A stretch of 64,000 nucleotides of DNA, taken from contig RHLJ01000001.1 of NCBI GenBank assembly GCA_003712055.1, forward strand, positions 620,001 through 684,000. Reading direction: 5' to 3'. Source of the stretch: Balneola sp. GTDB lineage: Bacteria > Bacteroidota > Rhodothermia > Balneolales > Balneolaceae. Both the position numbers and the translations under genes were made by a program. Under the pieces are notes generated by a model that was not told the origin of the DNA, searched no databases, and saw only the letters and a list, made by a program, of their open reading frames with translations. This document shows positions 8,538 to 16,276 of this stretch, piece after piece; position 1 is the first letter of the stretch; the number at the start of each line of letters is the position of its first letter.

Positions 8538-9056
8538 ATGAAATCTTTAAAACTTACTCTTTCCGTTTTTATGTTAGTAGCCTTTGCAAGTGTTAATACA
8601 TTTGCTCAGGAAGAAGCAACTGTAACTGCTACTGCAGAAATTCAAGCTGCTCTTACCATTAGCGCAGATCAAAATATCGATCTAGGAACTATTCAAACTG
8701 GTACTTCTAGTACTCTTGCTGCTGGACCAGATGATGGAACAACTGAAGTTAACGTTGGAACTTCTACTTCTTACGGTATCGTTAGAATGACTGGTACTGC
8801 ATCAGGAACTGTTACTCTCTCTTTCTCTGATGCTATTTTAACTCAAAGTGGTTCTGATCCATTGGACTTCGTTACTGTTGGATACGATAGCGCAAGCCAA
8901 GCTTCTCATACAAGTGGCTCTACATTAAACTTCGATGCAAGTGGAAACTTGACACTTTATTTAGGTGGAACTCTTGATGCAGCTGCTGGCTCAGGTACAT
9001 ACAGCACTAGTGGTGGTGGAACTGCTTCTCCAATTACAGTAACTATCCAGTACTAA
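8538..9056 (+). CDS. DUF4402-like secreted protein, probable major fibre subunit (172 aa)
   Basis: Signal peptide with cleavage near FA|QEE (residue 23). The mature part is low in charge and rich in Thr, Ser, Gly and Ala, with the DUF4402 pattern: ALTISADQNIDLGTIQTG at the start and ASPITVTIQY as the last strand. It has its own leader with inverted repeats and is followed by a strong terminator, so it may be expressed at much higher level than the downstream assembly genes, as expected for a major subunit. The pilin role rests on fold pattern and neighbouring chaperone and usher genes. Confidence 0.7.
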   Translation: MKSLKLTLSVFMLVAFASVNTFAQEEATVTATAEIQAALTISADQNIDLGTIQTGTSSTLAAGPDDGTTEVNVGTSTSYGIVRMTGTASGTVTLSFSDAILTQSGSDPLDFVTVGYDSASQASHTSGSTLNFDASGNLTLYLGGTLDAAAGSGTYSTSGGGTASPITVTIQY

Positions 9057-9087
9057 GAAAATGAATTGCGCTTTATGCGCATGCCTT

Positions 9088-9120
9088 AAAAGTCCCATTA
9101 TTCGATGGGACTTTTTTTTT
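9088..9120 (+). terminator. Strong intrinsic terminator after the main pilin gene
   Basis: AAAAGTCCCAT pairs perfectly with ATGGGACTTTT around a six-base loop, followed by a T run (9112-9120). It separates the subunit gene from the chaperone-usher-motor genes and would allow partial read-through. Confidence 0.9.
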
Positions 9121-9218
9121 AGTAATGATATTTCGTACTAATGGCCTAATTAATTAACTTTACCCCATTGTCTGAGGTTTTTCGTTAATATATTAGAATT
9201 AAAGTATCATCTAGCGAC

Positions 9219-10055
9219 ATGAAAAAAATAAGTCTATTTACGGGTATTCTTATAGCGATAGCCTTCCCTTTCGCCTCATCAGCCCAAGTAACCATAGCTC
9301 CTACCAATCTTTTTATTGATGGTAATGCACGCTTCGGCACCTATATGGTTATTAACGGTTCAAATGAGACCCAGGAAATCTCTATCGACTTTATTTTCAA
9401 CTACAGCCAGAATGACGACACTGGAGAACGCTTAGTTGTTGAGGATAATGAGGAAGTTGAAGAGCAGTATTCTATTGCAGAGTATGTGCGCGCTTTCCCC
9501 AGAAACTTCACAATTGCACCAGGTCAACGCCAAGTAGTACGATTGCGATTAAGCCCCCCAAATGATCTCGAAGATGGAATGTATTGGGCTCGAATTAAAA
9601 CAGCTTCTTCTCCTGAAACACCTCCACTGGAGCTTCAGGCAAATGACGCAGTTTCAGCCAGGGTGGCTATAACCGTAGAGCAGGTAACCGGTTTATTCTT
9701 TAAGAAAGGAGATTTAAGTACAGGTATTGAAGTACTTGATATTGAATCTACCCAATCTGATGATAACCAAACACTAACTGTTCTCACATCGTATTTAAGA
9801 ACCGGTAATTCCCCATTCTTAGGCTCAATTACCGCATCATTGGTGAATGCAAGTGGCCAGGTAGTTAAAAATGACTTCGTATCCACCTCTTTGTATTTCG
9901 ATGGTGCGTTAAAACATGAATTTGATATTTCTGACCTACCAGCAGGCACCTATACTGTGCGTGTGATGTTTGAAAGCCAGCGAGCTGATATCGCGGCTGG
10001 GGATTTGGTTCAAATGCAACCAATCTCGCAAACATCTACATTCACAAAAAGGTGA
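9219..10055 (+). CDS. Periplasmic PapD-like fimbrial chaperone (278 aa)
   Basis: Signal peptide ending FASSAQ (residues 1-22). The N-terminal immunoglobulin-like domain shows a chaperone pattern: FGTYMVINGSNETQEISIDF, then YVRAFPRNFTIAPGQRQVVRLRL at residues ~89-111, and GMYWARIKTASSP. This is the PapD/FimC F1-G1 region, which donates a strand to pilus subunits. The second domain ends in a beta-rich AGTYTVRVMFE block. Expected role: capture subunits leaving the Sec channel and deliver them to the usher. It overlaps the usher gene by four bases (GTGA). Longer than typical ~230-residue chaperones. Confidence 0.75.
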   Translation: MKKISLFTGILIAIAFPFASSAQVTIAPTNLFIDGNARFGTYMVINGSNETQEISIDFIFNYSQNDDTGERLVVEDNEEVEEQYSIAEYVRAFPRNFTIAPGQRQVVRLRLSPPNDLEDGMYWARIKTASSPETPPLELQANDAVSARVAITVEQVTGLFFKKGDLSTGIEVLDIESTQSDDNQTLTVLTSYLRTGNSPFLGSITASLVNASGQVVKNDFVSTSLYFDGALKHEFDISDLPAGTYTVRVMFESQRADIAAGDLVQMQPISQTSTFTKR

Positions 10056-13000
10056 ATCTAGGGCTATACAGAAACCTCTTCTTTCTTACCCTATTCTTCT
10101 TTTGTATTAACCTAATACAAAACGAAAATGTATTAGCCCAAACTAGTGATGACGCCTTTGAAGTTTATTTAGACTTCAATCACAGGGGTATTATCAATGA
10201 CGTAGTAGTTACATACTACTTAGAGGATGTCTTTTTTATTCCAGCACAAGGTGTATTTAATATCTTTCAGGTTGAGAATTCTCTAGAAGGACTTGTATTA
10301 AGCGGGCGGTTTGGCTCTGAGCAGGCATCATATTTGATAGATCTCGAATCAAATATTATAACATTCGAAGATCAAAGTTATCCCATCACTACAGAAGACT
10401 ATATTCTAACAGAAGTTGATTTCTACTTACCTCCAAGAATTTATAGTGAGATTTTTGGATTAGACTTTTCTGTTGATTTTAGCAACCTAACACTAAATCT
10501 AGAAACTGAAAAAGAATTACCTATCATTCAATCGGCGATTAGACGGCAACGTAGAAGAATAGCGGAGAGGAATACTGCAGATAGAACTTACTATCCATTG
10601 CTACAGGGCAGAAATGTCACTCTTTTAGATGGTGGATTCTTAGATTATTCATTGTCTTCCAATTTTTCCAATAATACTAATGCATTCAACTACAATTCTA
10701 ATCTTGGTTTACAGCTAGTCGGTGGAGATTTACAAGGTTCTGTTTTTGGAGTAGCATCAGAGGACAATCAGGTCACTTCAACGGATAATTTAAGATGGAG
10801 ATATCTCATTAGAGAAACACCTCTTATAAGCGAAGTTACTGTTGGCCAAACTACCCTCGATGGAGTACTAACCAACGAATATACCGGGATTAGAATCGCC
10901 AACGACCCAATAGAACCAAGACGATTTTTTGATGAATTTGAGGTACAGGGAAATACTTTTCCTGAATCTGAGGTTGAGTTGTACTTAAACAATGCCCTAG
11001 TGGGGTTCGAACAAGCTGATGAACTTGGAAATTATCGCTTCCTTACCCCTCTTTATTATGGGTCTTCACAATTGGACGTAAGGATCTATGGGCCTACCGG
11101 TCAAATTATTGAGAGAAGATCCAGGGTACAGGTCCCTTTTTCATTCCAGCCAAAAGGCACTTTGAACTATAAATTAAATGCAGGAATCCTTGACAACCCT
11201 ATTATTGGGTCTACTGAAAGAAGTATGGCATTACAGGGAAATATGGCCTATGGATTAACTCCCTGGTTAACTTTAAAAGGAGGAGTCGAGTACTATGAAA
11301 CTGATGCTGGCGATTCAAAACCGTCTTATACAGGAACTGCTTCACTGCGTTTTCTAAGAAGCTATATACTGTCTTTCGAAGGTGTGACAGATGGCTATTA
11401 TCGAGCAACAATTAACTCAGTATATCCTAATGCCGCGAGTTTTAATATTGACTATACAAACTTTACTGCCAGCTCGGGGATTTATAATGCAGGAGGAAGT
11501 GATCAACAATTAGTAACTAGTTTTTTTTACCCTTTGTATTTGTTCAGGATTCCATTGAATATGAGAGCTTCAGCATTTACACGAGTTAGAGAGGGAATAA
11601 CTTTTACCACATTTAGGTACGATATAAACACTCGAATCCAAAAACTAAGCCTTAGGATGGGATTTAGTGATCGATATATTGATGAATTCGACGTTTTAAA
11701 TCCTACTTCTTCTGCAACTCTTGAATCCTCTGCAACCTATAATTTTTCGAGAAATCCCAATATCCCAATATTTCTTAGAGGCACTTTTTTAAGAGCTCAA
11801 GCCAGGTATTTACCCGCTGTAAATCAATTCCAATCATCCGAGTTTCTTGTTTCCAGAAATTTATTTTCGAATGGTCGTCTTCAGGTTTCTTATGGACGGA
11901 ACTATTTAACTAACTCAAACACTATTCGGGCTAGTTTCGTCATCGATTTGATTAAAACCAGATCGAGTACTACCGCAACAACCTTTGGAGGTTCATATAG
12001 TGTTTCTCAAACTTTGAGAGGATCCATTGGGTATGATCCTAATTACAGCAATTTTCTCCTTACGAGCCGAAATCAGGTAGGACGTTCTGGAGCTGCTTTA
12101 AAAATGTATGTCGATAACAACAACAACAACAGATTGGATGAAGGTGATGAAGAAATCCCTGAAGTAAACCTTCGTCTCCAACGGAGCGGAGCTTCAGAAA
12201 GGTTAAAAAACGGTGTACTCTATTACACCCAGCTTCAACCTTATTTCAGATACAATATGGAAATCAATAAAGCTTCCATAACAAACCCAATGCTTGTACC
12301 TCAGGTTGATCAATTTTCTGTTGTAACTGATCCAAATACTTTTAAAAAATTAGACTTAGCATTCTATACTTCCGGATTAATGGAAGGATATTTAGAACGG
12401 GTATATCAAGACGGACTTACCGATGGAATTGGTGGGGTAAAGCTATTACTTAGAGCACAAAGCGATTCAACTGTTAAAGAGATTCGTTCCTTCTCAGATG
12501 GTAGTTTTTATGAGTATCCAATTCCTCCCGGAAAATATGAGCTCTTTGTAGACCCCTCACAATTGGATCTACTGAATATGAAATCCATACCTGAAAAACT
12601 TGATTTTGAGGTGGTTTCCAGACCGGATGGAGATTTTATTGAAGGATTATCTTTCCAGCTTGTACCAAGAGACCTTATTCCTGAAGAAGAGGAAGTGGAC
12701 TCTACATTATTTACCGAAGCTGTTCCAAGTCTTACCCTTGATGATGTAACCGATGAAATAAGGAACGATCCTGAGATTATTCAGTATGAAAACGAGCTAC
12801 TTGTTAAGGTTGAAGAGGCCTTACGTTTGATTATTCTAACGCAAAATGAATTCTATGAAAGGGACTTTGAGAAAGCGTTTGAGTATATTGAGCAGTCATT
12901 ACAGGCATTTGAGACGGCACAAGGTTACGCATTGAAAGGAAGTATTTTGTACTTCCAGGGAAAAAGATTGGAAGCAGTGAATAGCTGGAGGATGGCCCTT

Positions 13001-13075
13001 CGGTTTGATCCCGATATTTTTATTCCAACTCTTGAGTCTCTTGATCAGCGAGTCACGGTCAGTTCATCGGATTAA
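10052..13075 (+). CDS. PapC-like outer-membrane usher with C-terminal TPR (1007 aa)
   Basis: Signal peptide ending VLAQ (~residue 30). Residues ~31-160 form an N-terminal domain. From ~190 to ~680 the sequence alternates as in a beta barrel. A plug-like segment (EVQGNTFPESEVELYLNNAL, then VGFEQADELGNYRF) begins near residue 293 and runs into RRSRVQVPFSFQPKGTLNYKLNAGI, a close match to the usher middle region. Near residue 687 is a DNNNNNRLDEGDEE loop, probably calcium-binding, followed by beta-sandwich domains. Residues ~913-995 are a TPR (ALKGSILYFQGKRLEAVNSW). Ushers translocate chaperone-bound subunits; the TPR is not normal and suggests a periplasmic partner. GTG start; the six genes from 9219 onward look like one operon. 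Confidence 0.75.
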   Translation: MNLGLYRNLFFLTLFFFCINLIQNENVLAQTSDDAFEVYLDFNHRGIINDVVVTYYLEDVFFIPAQGVFNIFQVENSLEGLVLSGRFGSEQASYLIDLESNIITFEDQSYPITTEDYILTEVDFYLPPRIYSEIFGLDFSVDFSNLTLNLETEKELPIIQSAIRRQRRRIAERNTADRTYYPLLQGRNVTLLDGGFLDYSLSSNFSNNTNAFNYNSNLGLQLVGGDLQGSVFGVASEDNQVTSTDNLRWRYLIRETPLISEVTVGQTTLDGVLTNEYTGIRIANDPIEPRRFFDEFEVQGNTFPESEVELYLNNALVGFEQADELGNYRFLTPLYYGSSQLDVRIYGPTGQIIERRSRVQVPFSFQPKGTLNYKLNAGILDNPIIGSTERSMALQGNMAYGLTPWLTLKGGVEYYETDAGDSKPSYTGTASLRFLRSYILSFEGVTDGYYRATINSVYPNAASFNIDYTNFTASSGIYNAGGSDQQLVTSFFYPLYLFRIPLNMRASAFTRVREGITFTTFRYDINTRIQKLSLRMGFSDRYIDEFDVLNPTSSATLESSATYNFSRNPNIPIFLRGTFLRAQARYLPAVNQFQSSEFLVSRNLFSNGRLQVSYGRNYLTNSNTIRASFVIDLIKTRSSTTATTFGGSYSVSQTLRGSIGYDPNYSNFLLTSRNQVGRSGAALKMYVDNNNNNRLDEGDEEIPEVNLRLQRSGASERLKNGVLYYTQLQPYFRYNMEINKASITNPMLVPQVDQFSVVTDPNTFKKLDLAFYTSGLMEGYLERVYQDGLTDGIGGVKLLLRAQSDSTVKEIRSFSDGSFYEYPIPPGKYELFVDPSQLDLLNMKSIPEKLDFEVVSRPDGDFIEGLSFQLVPRDLIPEEEEVDSTLFTEAVPSLTLDDVTDEIRNDPEIIQYENELLVKVEEALRLIILTQNEFYERDFEKAFEYIEQSLQAFETAQGYALKGSILYFQGKRLEAVNSWRMALRFDPDIFIPTLESLDQRVTVSSSD

Positions 13076-13079
13076 GGCA

Positions 13080-14918
13080 ATGCTTTGCGTTGAAAATCAA
13101 CATATCACCTCATCGAAAAAAAGGCTTACTAGCTTTATATGGGTAAGCTTTCTCCTCAAGAGATTATCTATTGCTTTTTTATTGAGCTTAGTAATCATTT
13201 CCTTTGGATTAGCACAGACAGCAACTGATGCTAATAACTCTCAATCGCTTGCTCTACAGGTTTCGAACCTGGAACAAAGCTATGATTCTCAAATTTATCT
13301 ACTCCTTGCTAATTACTTTGATCGTAAAAAGTTCTTTGTTGATGTAAATATTGACGCGGAGTTTGTGGATGAGACTATTGAAACCACCCAGAATCAAATT
13401 GTAAGGAATCAGTCTCAACCGGTGATCATGCCCGGTCTTCCCTTCCTTCCACAAGAAAACCTAAGAGAATCCGCTACCGCAGGTACTCCCGAAACGGTTA
13501 TTAACCAGAGTACGGTACGATCCCTTCAATTGAATAGCATAGCAGTAAGCATCTATGCCGACACTTCTTTTACTGCCCAGGAAGTACAGTTTATGCGACT
13601 ACTGACGGGAATAGCCTCAAAAATAGATGAGAGCAGAGGAGATGTAATCACCATATCGCAAATATCTATTCCCAGATTTGGTACCGAAGATCCAATTAGG
13701 ATTGTAGAAACACAGCCTGAAACTTTTAATCTGGTGGCTTCTTTCAGAGAATACATTCCTGGCTTTGTCCTCTTACTACTTTTCGGACTCATCATGTTTG
13801 TGAATAGTTTCTTTAACCGACCTAAAGAGACCATATCCCCTATCCAACAACGAGAAAGTATTAAGCACGATATCAATATTACCGATCTTGGAGCCAGACG
13901 TGTAGAGCAGGTGATGGTGGGTAGCTCTGATGGTGATATCTCACAAGAGATTAATGAATTAATTCAAAGCTTCTTCAACAAACCCCAGGAAATAGCTTTG
14001 TTATTTGAATACTGGATGGCTGAAAACCCAGAGGAAGGTGTATTGAGAGCTGCTGAAGTAGCTTGTAGTGTTGATAAGCACTTGCTAAGGACGCTTAAGT
14101 CAGATATGCAGCCTGAGAATTATGAAGCTATTTCTAAATTGGCTGATGAAATGCCTCCGCTTACTTCTGATGTGAAAGGCACCGTTATCCGGAAATTCAA
14201 TACTATGCTTAAATCCGGAAGTGCAGAAAGCATGAATGCCAGAAAAAGCGGGCATATCACACTGTTTAAATTCCTCGAGCATATCAACGAGCAGCAAATA
14301 GTGAAGTTGATTGGTGATGAAGGCCACCAAACCGGAGCTTTGGTCCTTGATTATCTTCCTGAAGAAAAAGCAGCATCGGTACTAAAGAAACTTAGCCCTA
14401 CCCAAAGTACTAACCTCATGCTTAAAATGACCACGGTTGGTACTCTCCCGTTCCAACTTCAGAATGAGATTTCAACACGTCTCTTTGATAAGGCTATGGA
14501 TCTTATTGAAGAAGAAAAAGAACAAAAGCTTGGAGCTGAGAATATTCTTCCTGTATTGGAAAAACTCCCTCTTAATGAACAACAGAAATATATTGACCAG
14601 CTTAAGGCTTCCAATGCTGCAGTTGGAGATATTATCGAAGGACAGTTTATCACTATTGACCAGGTAATCAATATTACTGATAACATTATCAAAGAAGCTC
14701 TGAAAGATTTAAACACTGCTACCTTATTAGACGCTATCGTTGATCTTGATCCAAAGCTGATTGATAAAATACTTTCTGTTCGAGCAAGAAGAGAACAACG
14801 ACTTATAAGACTTGAACTAGACGAAATTAAAGGGAGACCATATAAAGATACCGAGGTTGTTAAAAAGCAGATGATGGAGCTTATTAGAAAGGAAGTGAGA
14901 AAAAGCCGTGAAGATTAG
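13080..14918 (+). CDS. FliF-FliG-like fusion protein, inner-membrane rotor candidate (612 aa)
   Basis: Hydrophobic N-terminal segment (residues ~25-45). Periplasmic part ~65-215 resembles the FliF ring-building region: YDSQIYLLLANYFDRKKFFVDVNI, a flexible QPVIMPG linker, and SLQLNSIAVSIYADTSFTAQEV. A membrane helix follows at ~227-246 (PGFVLLLLFGLIMFVNSFF). The rest is cytoplasmic and FliG-like: EGHQTGALVLDYLPEEKAAS matches the FliG EHPQTIALIL...PEKAA motif, and the end (NIIKEALKDLNTATLLDAI, then KILSVRARREQRLIRLELDE) aligns with the FliG torque domain. The first FliF domains are absent. Start at 13080 chosen because earlier in-frame codons lie inside the usher gene. Usually these are two separate flagellar proteins. 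Confidence 0.75.
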   Translation: MLCVENQHITSSKKRLTSFIWVSFLLKRLSIAFLLSLVIISFGLAQTATDANNSQSLALQVSNLEQSYDSQIYLLLANYFDRKKFFVDVNIDAEFVDETIETTQNQIVRNQSQPVIMPGLPFLPQENLRESATAGTPETVINQSTVRSLQLNSIAVSIYADTSFTAQEVQFMRLLTGIASKIDESRGDVITISQISIPRFGTEDPIRIVETQPETFNLVASFREYIPGFVLLLLFGLIMFVNSFFNRPKETISPIQQRESIKHDINITDLGARRVEQVMVGSSDGDISQEINELIQSFFNKPQEIALLFEYWMAENPEEGVLRAAEVACSVDKHLLRTLKSDMQPENYEAISKLADEMPPLTSDVKGTVIRKFNTMLKSGSAESMNARKSGHITLFKFLEHINEQQIVKLIGDEGHQTGALVLDYLPEEKAASVLKKLSPTQSTNLMLKMTTVGTLPFQLQNEISTRLFDKAMDLIEEEKEQKLGAENILPVLEKLPLNEQQKYIDQLKASNAAVGDIIEGQFITIDQVINITDNIIKEALKDLNTATLLDAIVDLDPKLIDKILSVRARREQRLIRLELDEIKGRPYKDTEVVKKQMMELIRKEVRKSRED

Positions 14919-15462
14919 GCCGCTCTTCATATCACAAATAGCACGTCTATGTTTGATAGGCGGAATAGCATTCTCTTTAGTAGCCTGCTCAGGAAGCCGT
15001 CAAACTGTAAATACTGATCAACCAGTTGATACACCAAATGAACAACAAGCTGGGTTAATTTCTGAATCCCAGCCAACACCTCAACCGGATACCTTATCAA
15101 CTGAAGAGCAACTCGCCCTGGATTTAAAAGAACTTTACAGAGAAGAACTTTTCGAAAAACATAACTCAGAAGCGAACCAACTCGTTAATTTCTATATCCT
15201 GGCTCAGCAAAAGCTTTTTACGGGAGAATATCCCGAGGCGCTTAGCTTAATTCAAAGAGCAGCTCAAATCAAAGAGAATGCAGATGTACTTGCCCTTAGA
15301 GGCAGTATCTACCTGGGATTAGGACAACCAGATGAGTTTGTATCTAATTGGAGAAGAGCTTTGGAATTAGATCCTGAGGTTCCCATTCTACCTTCTCCCT
15401 ATGTAATTCAGCAACTCCAGCTTTATGGATTGATTGATGAAAATCTTCAAAAAAATTTTTAA
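14908..15462 (+). CDS. TPR lipoprotein of the usher-motor operon (184 aa)
   Basis: Lipoprotein signal with lipobox SLVAC (Cys27), then a Pro/Gln/Thr-rich linker and a C-terminal helical domain of TPR type at ~95-160 (ALRGSIYLGLGQPDEFVSNW, RRALELDPEVP). This TPR is clearly related to that at the end of the usher (ALKGSILYFQGKRLEAVNSW, RMALRFDPDIF). It overlaps the FliF-FliG gene by 11 bases and abuts the MotA gene. Likely a periplasmic lipid-anchored adaptor between outer-membrane and inner-membrane parts, by inference. GTG start. Confidence 0.7.
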   Translation: MKIRPLFISQIARLCLIGGIAFSLVACSGSRQTVNTDQPVDTPNEQQAGLISESQPTPQPDTLSTEEQLALDLKELYREELFEKHNSEANQLVNFYILAQQKLFTGEYPEALSLIQRAAQIKENADVLALRGSIYLGLGQPDEFVSNWRRALELDPEVPILPSPYVIQQLQLYGLIDENLQKNF

Positions 15463-16260
15463 GTGAGAACCTCCATACTTAACATATTAAGCTTTCTGGT
15501 TTCTTTAACCATTATGGTTTGGGGTTCTTTACTGGTAATGGGGTTTACTGAGTTTAATCTACTGCCCCCAGCCTATGAAATACTAAATATCCCGAGTCTT
15601 GCTATAGTTTTTGGAGGAATTTCGGCTAGCGTTTTTATCAGTTATCCTTTTAGAAAGGTTCTTCAAGCTCTTAAGGATAGTACTAAGCTTTTCTCTCACA
15701 GCACCATTACGGATGAGGTGCTCCAAAAGGACATCGATAATGTACTTGAATGGCAAAAAGTAATTAATGCGGACAAAGTTGCTGCCGTTTCTGAATTAAG
15801 CCGAACTTACAGCGACCAGTTTGAAGGCTACCTCTTTTCGGTGCTGGATACCAACTATAGCACTGAAGAACTCAGAGAACTTGGAGAAACAAATATCATT
15901 GAAAATTATACACGCCAACAACAAATCAATCAGATAATTGGAAGTATGGGTAGAACTTCTCCAGTATTTGGTATGTTAGGCACCCTATTTGGTTTAATCG
16001 TGATTCTTTCAGGTTTTAGTGAAGTTGAATCTTTGCTCTCTGGTTTGGGAGCTGCCCTTATGACAACACTTTATGGGATTATTGTTGGTAATTTCATATT
16101 TACCCCAATGGCAAAAAAGCTCAATAATATTGCTTCATTGCAATATTTTCGTGAAAAATTAATACTTGAGGGTATCATTTTAATTGAAGAACAAAAGACT
16201 TCCCTTCAAATTTATGATCGCCTACAGGCGCATATGAAACGCGGAAAAAGTTCGCTTTAA
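15463..16260 (+). CDS. MotA-type stator protein (265 aa)
   Basis: Membrane helices at ~7-28 and ~40-62, a cytoplasmic loop, and two closing helices at ~165-185 and ~190-215. The two prolines central to MotA function are present: RTSPVFGMLGTLFGLIVIL (P167, equivalent to E. coli P173) and FIFTPMAKKL (P215, equivalent to P222). GAALMTTLYGIIVG is the usual last helix. MotA and MotB form an ion channel that drives a rotor. GTG start immediately after the stop of the preceding gene. The length and PG-binding partner fit MotA better than TolQ/ExbB. Confidence 0.85.
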   Translation: MRTSILNILSFLVSLTIMVWGSLLVMGFTEFNLLPPAYEILNIPSLAIVFGGISASVFISYPFRKVLQALKDSTKLFSHSTITDEVLQKDIDNVLEWQKVINADKVAAVSELSRTYSDQFEGYLFSVLDTNYSTEELRELGETNIIENYTRQQQINQIIGSMGRTSPVFGMLGTLFGLIVILSGFSEVESLLSGLGAALMTTLYGIIVGNFIFTPMAKKLNNIASLQYFREKLILEGIILIEEQKTSLQIYDRLQAHMKRGKSSL

Positions 16261-16276
16261 CTCGGGGTGATTTTTC

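Noticed and set aside
12116-12130. AAC trinucleotide repeat as a phase-variation tract in the usher gene
   Set aside because: Only five units, in frame, coding for the asparagines of a likely calcium-binding loop; length change would not shift the frame.
13005-13079. Longer N-terminus for the FliF-FliG protein inside the usher gene
   Set aside because: It would overlap the usher coding region by 71 bases and add a stretch unlike a membrane or signal segment; ATG 13080 follows the usher stop directly.
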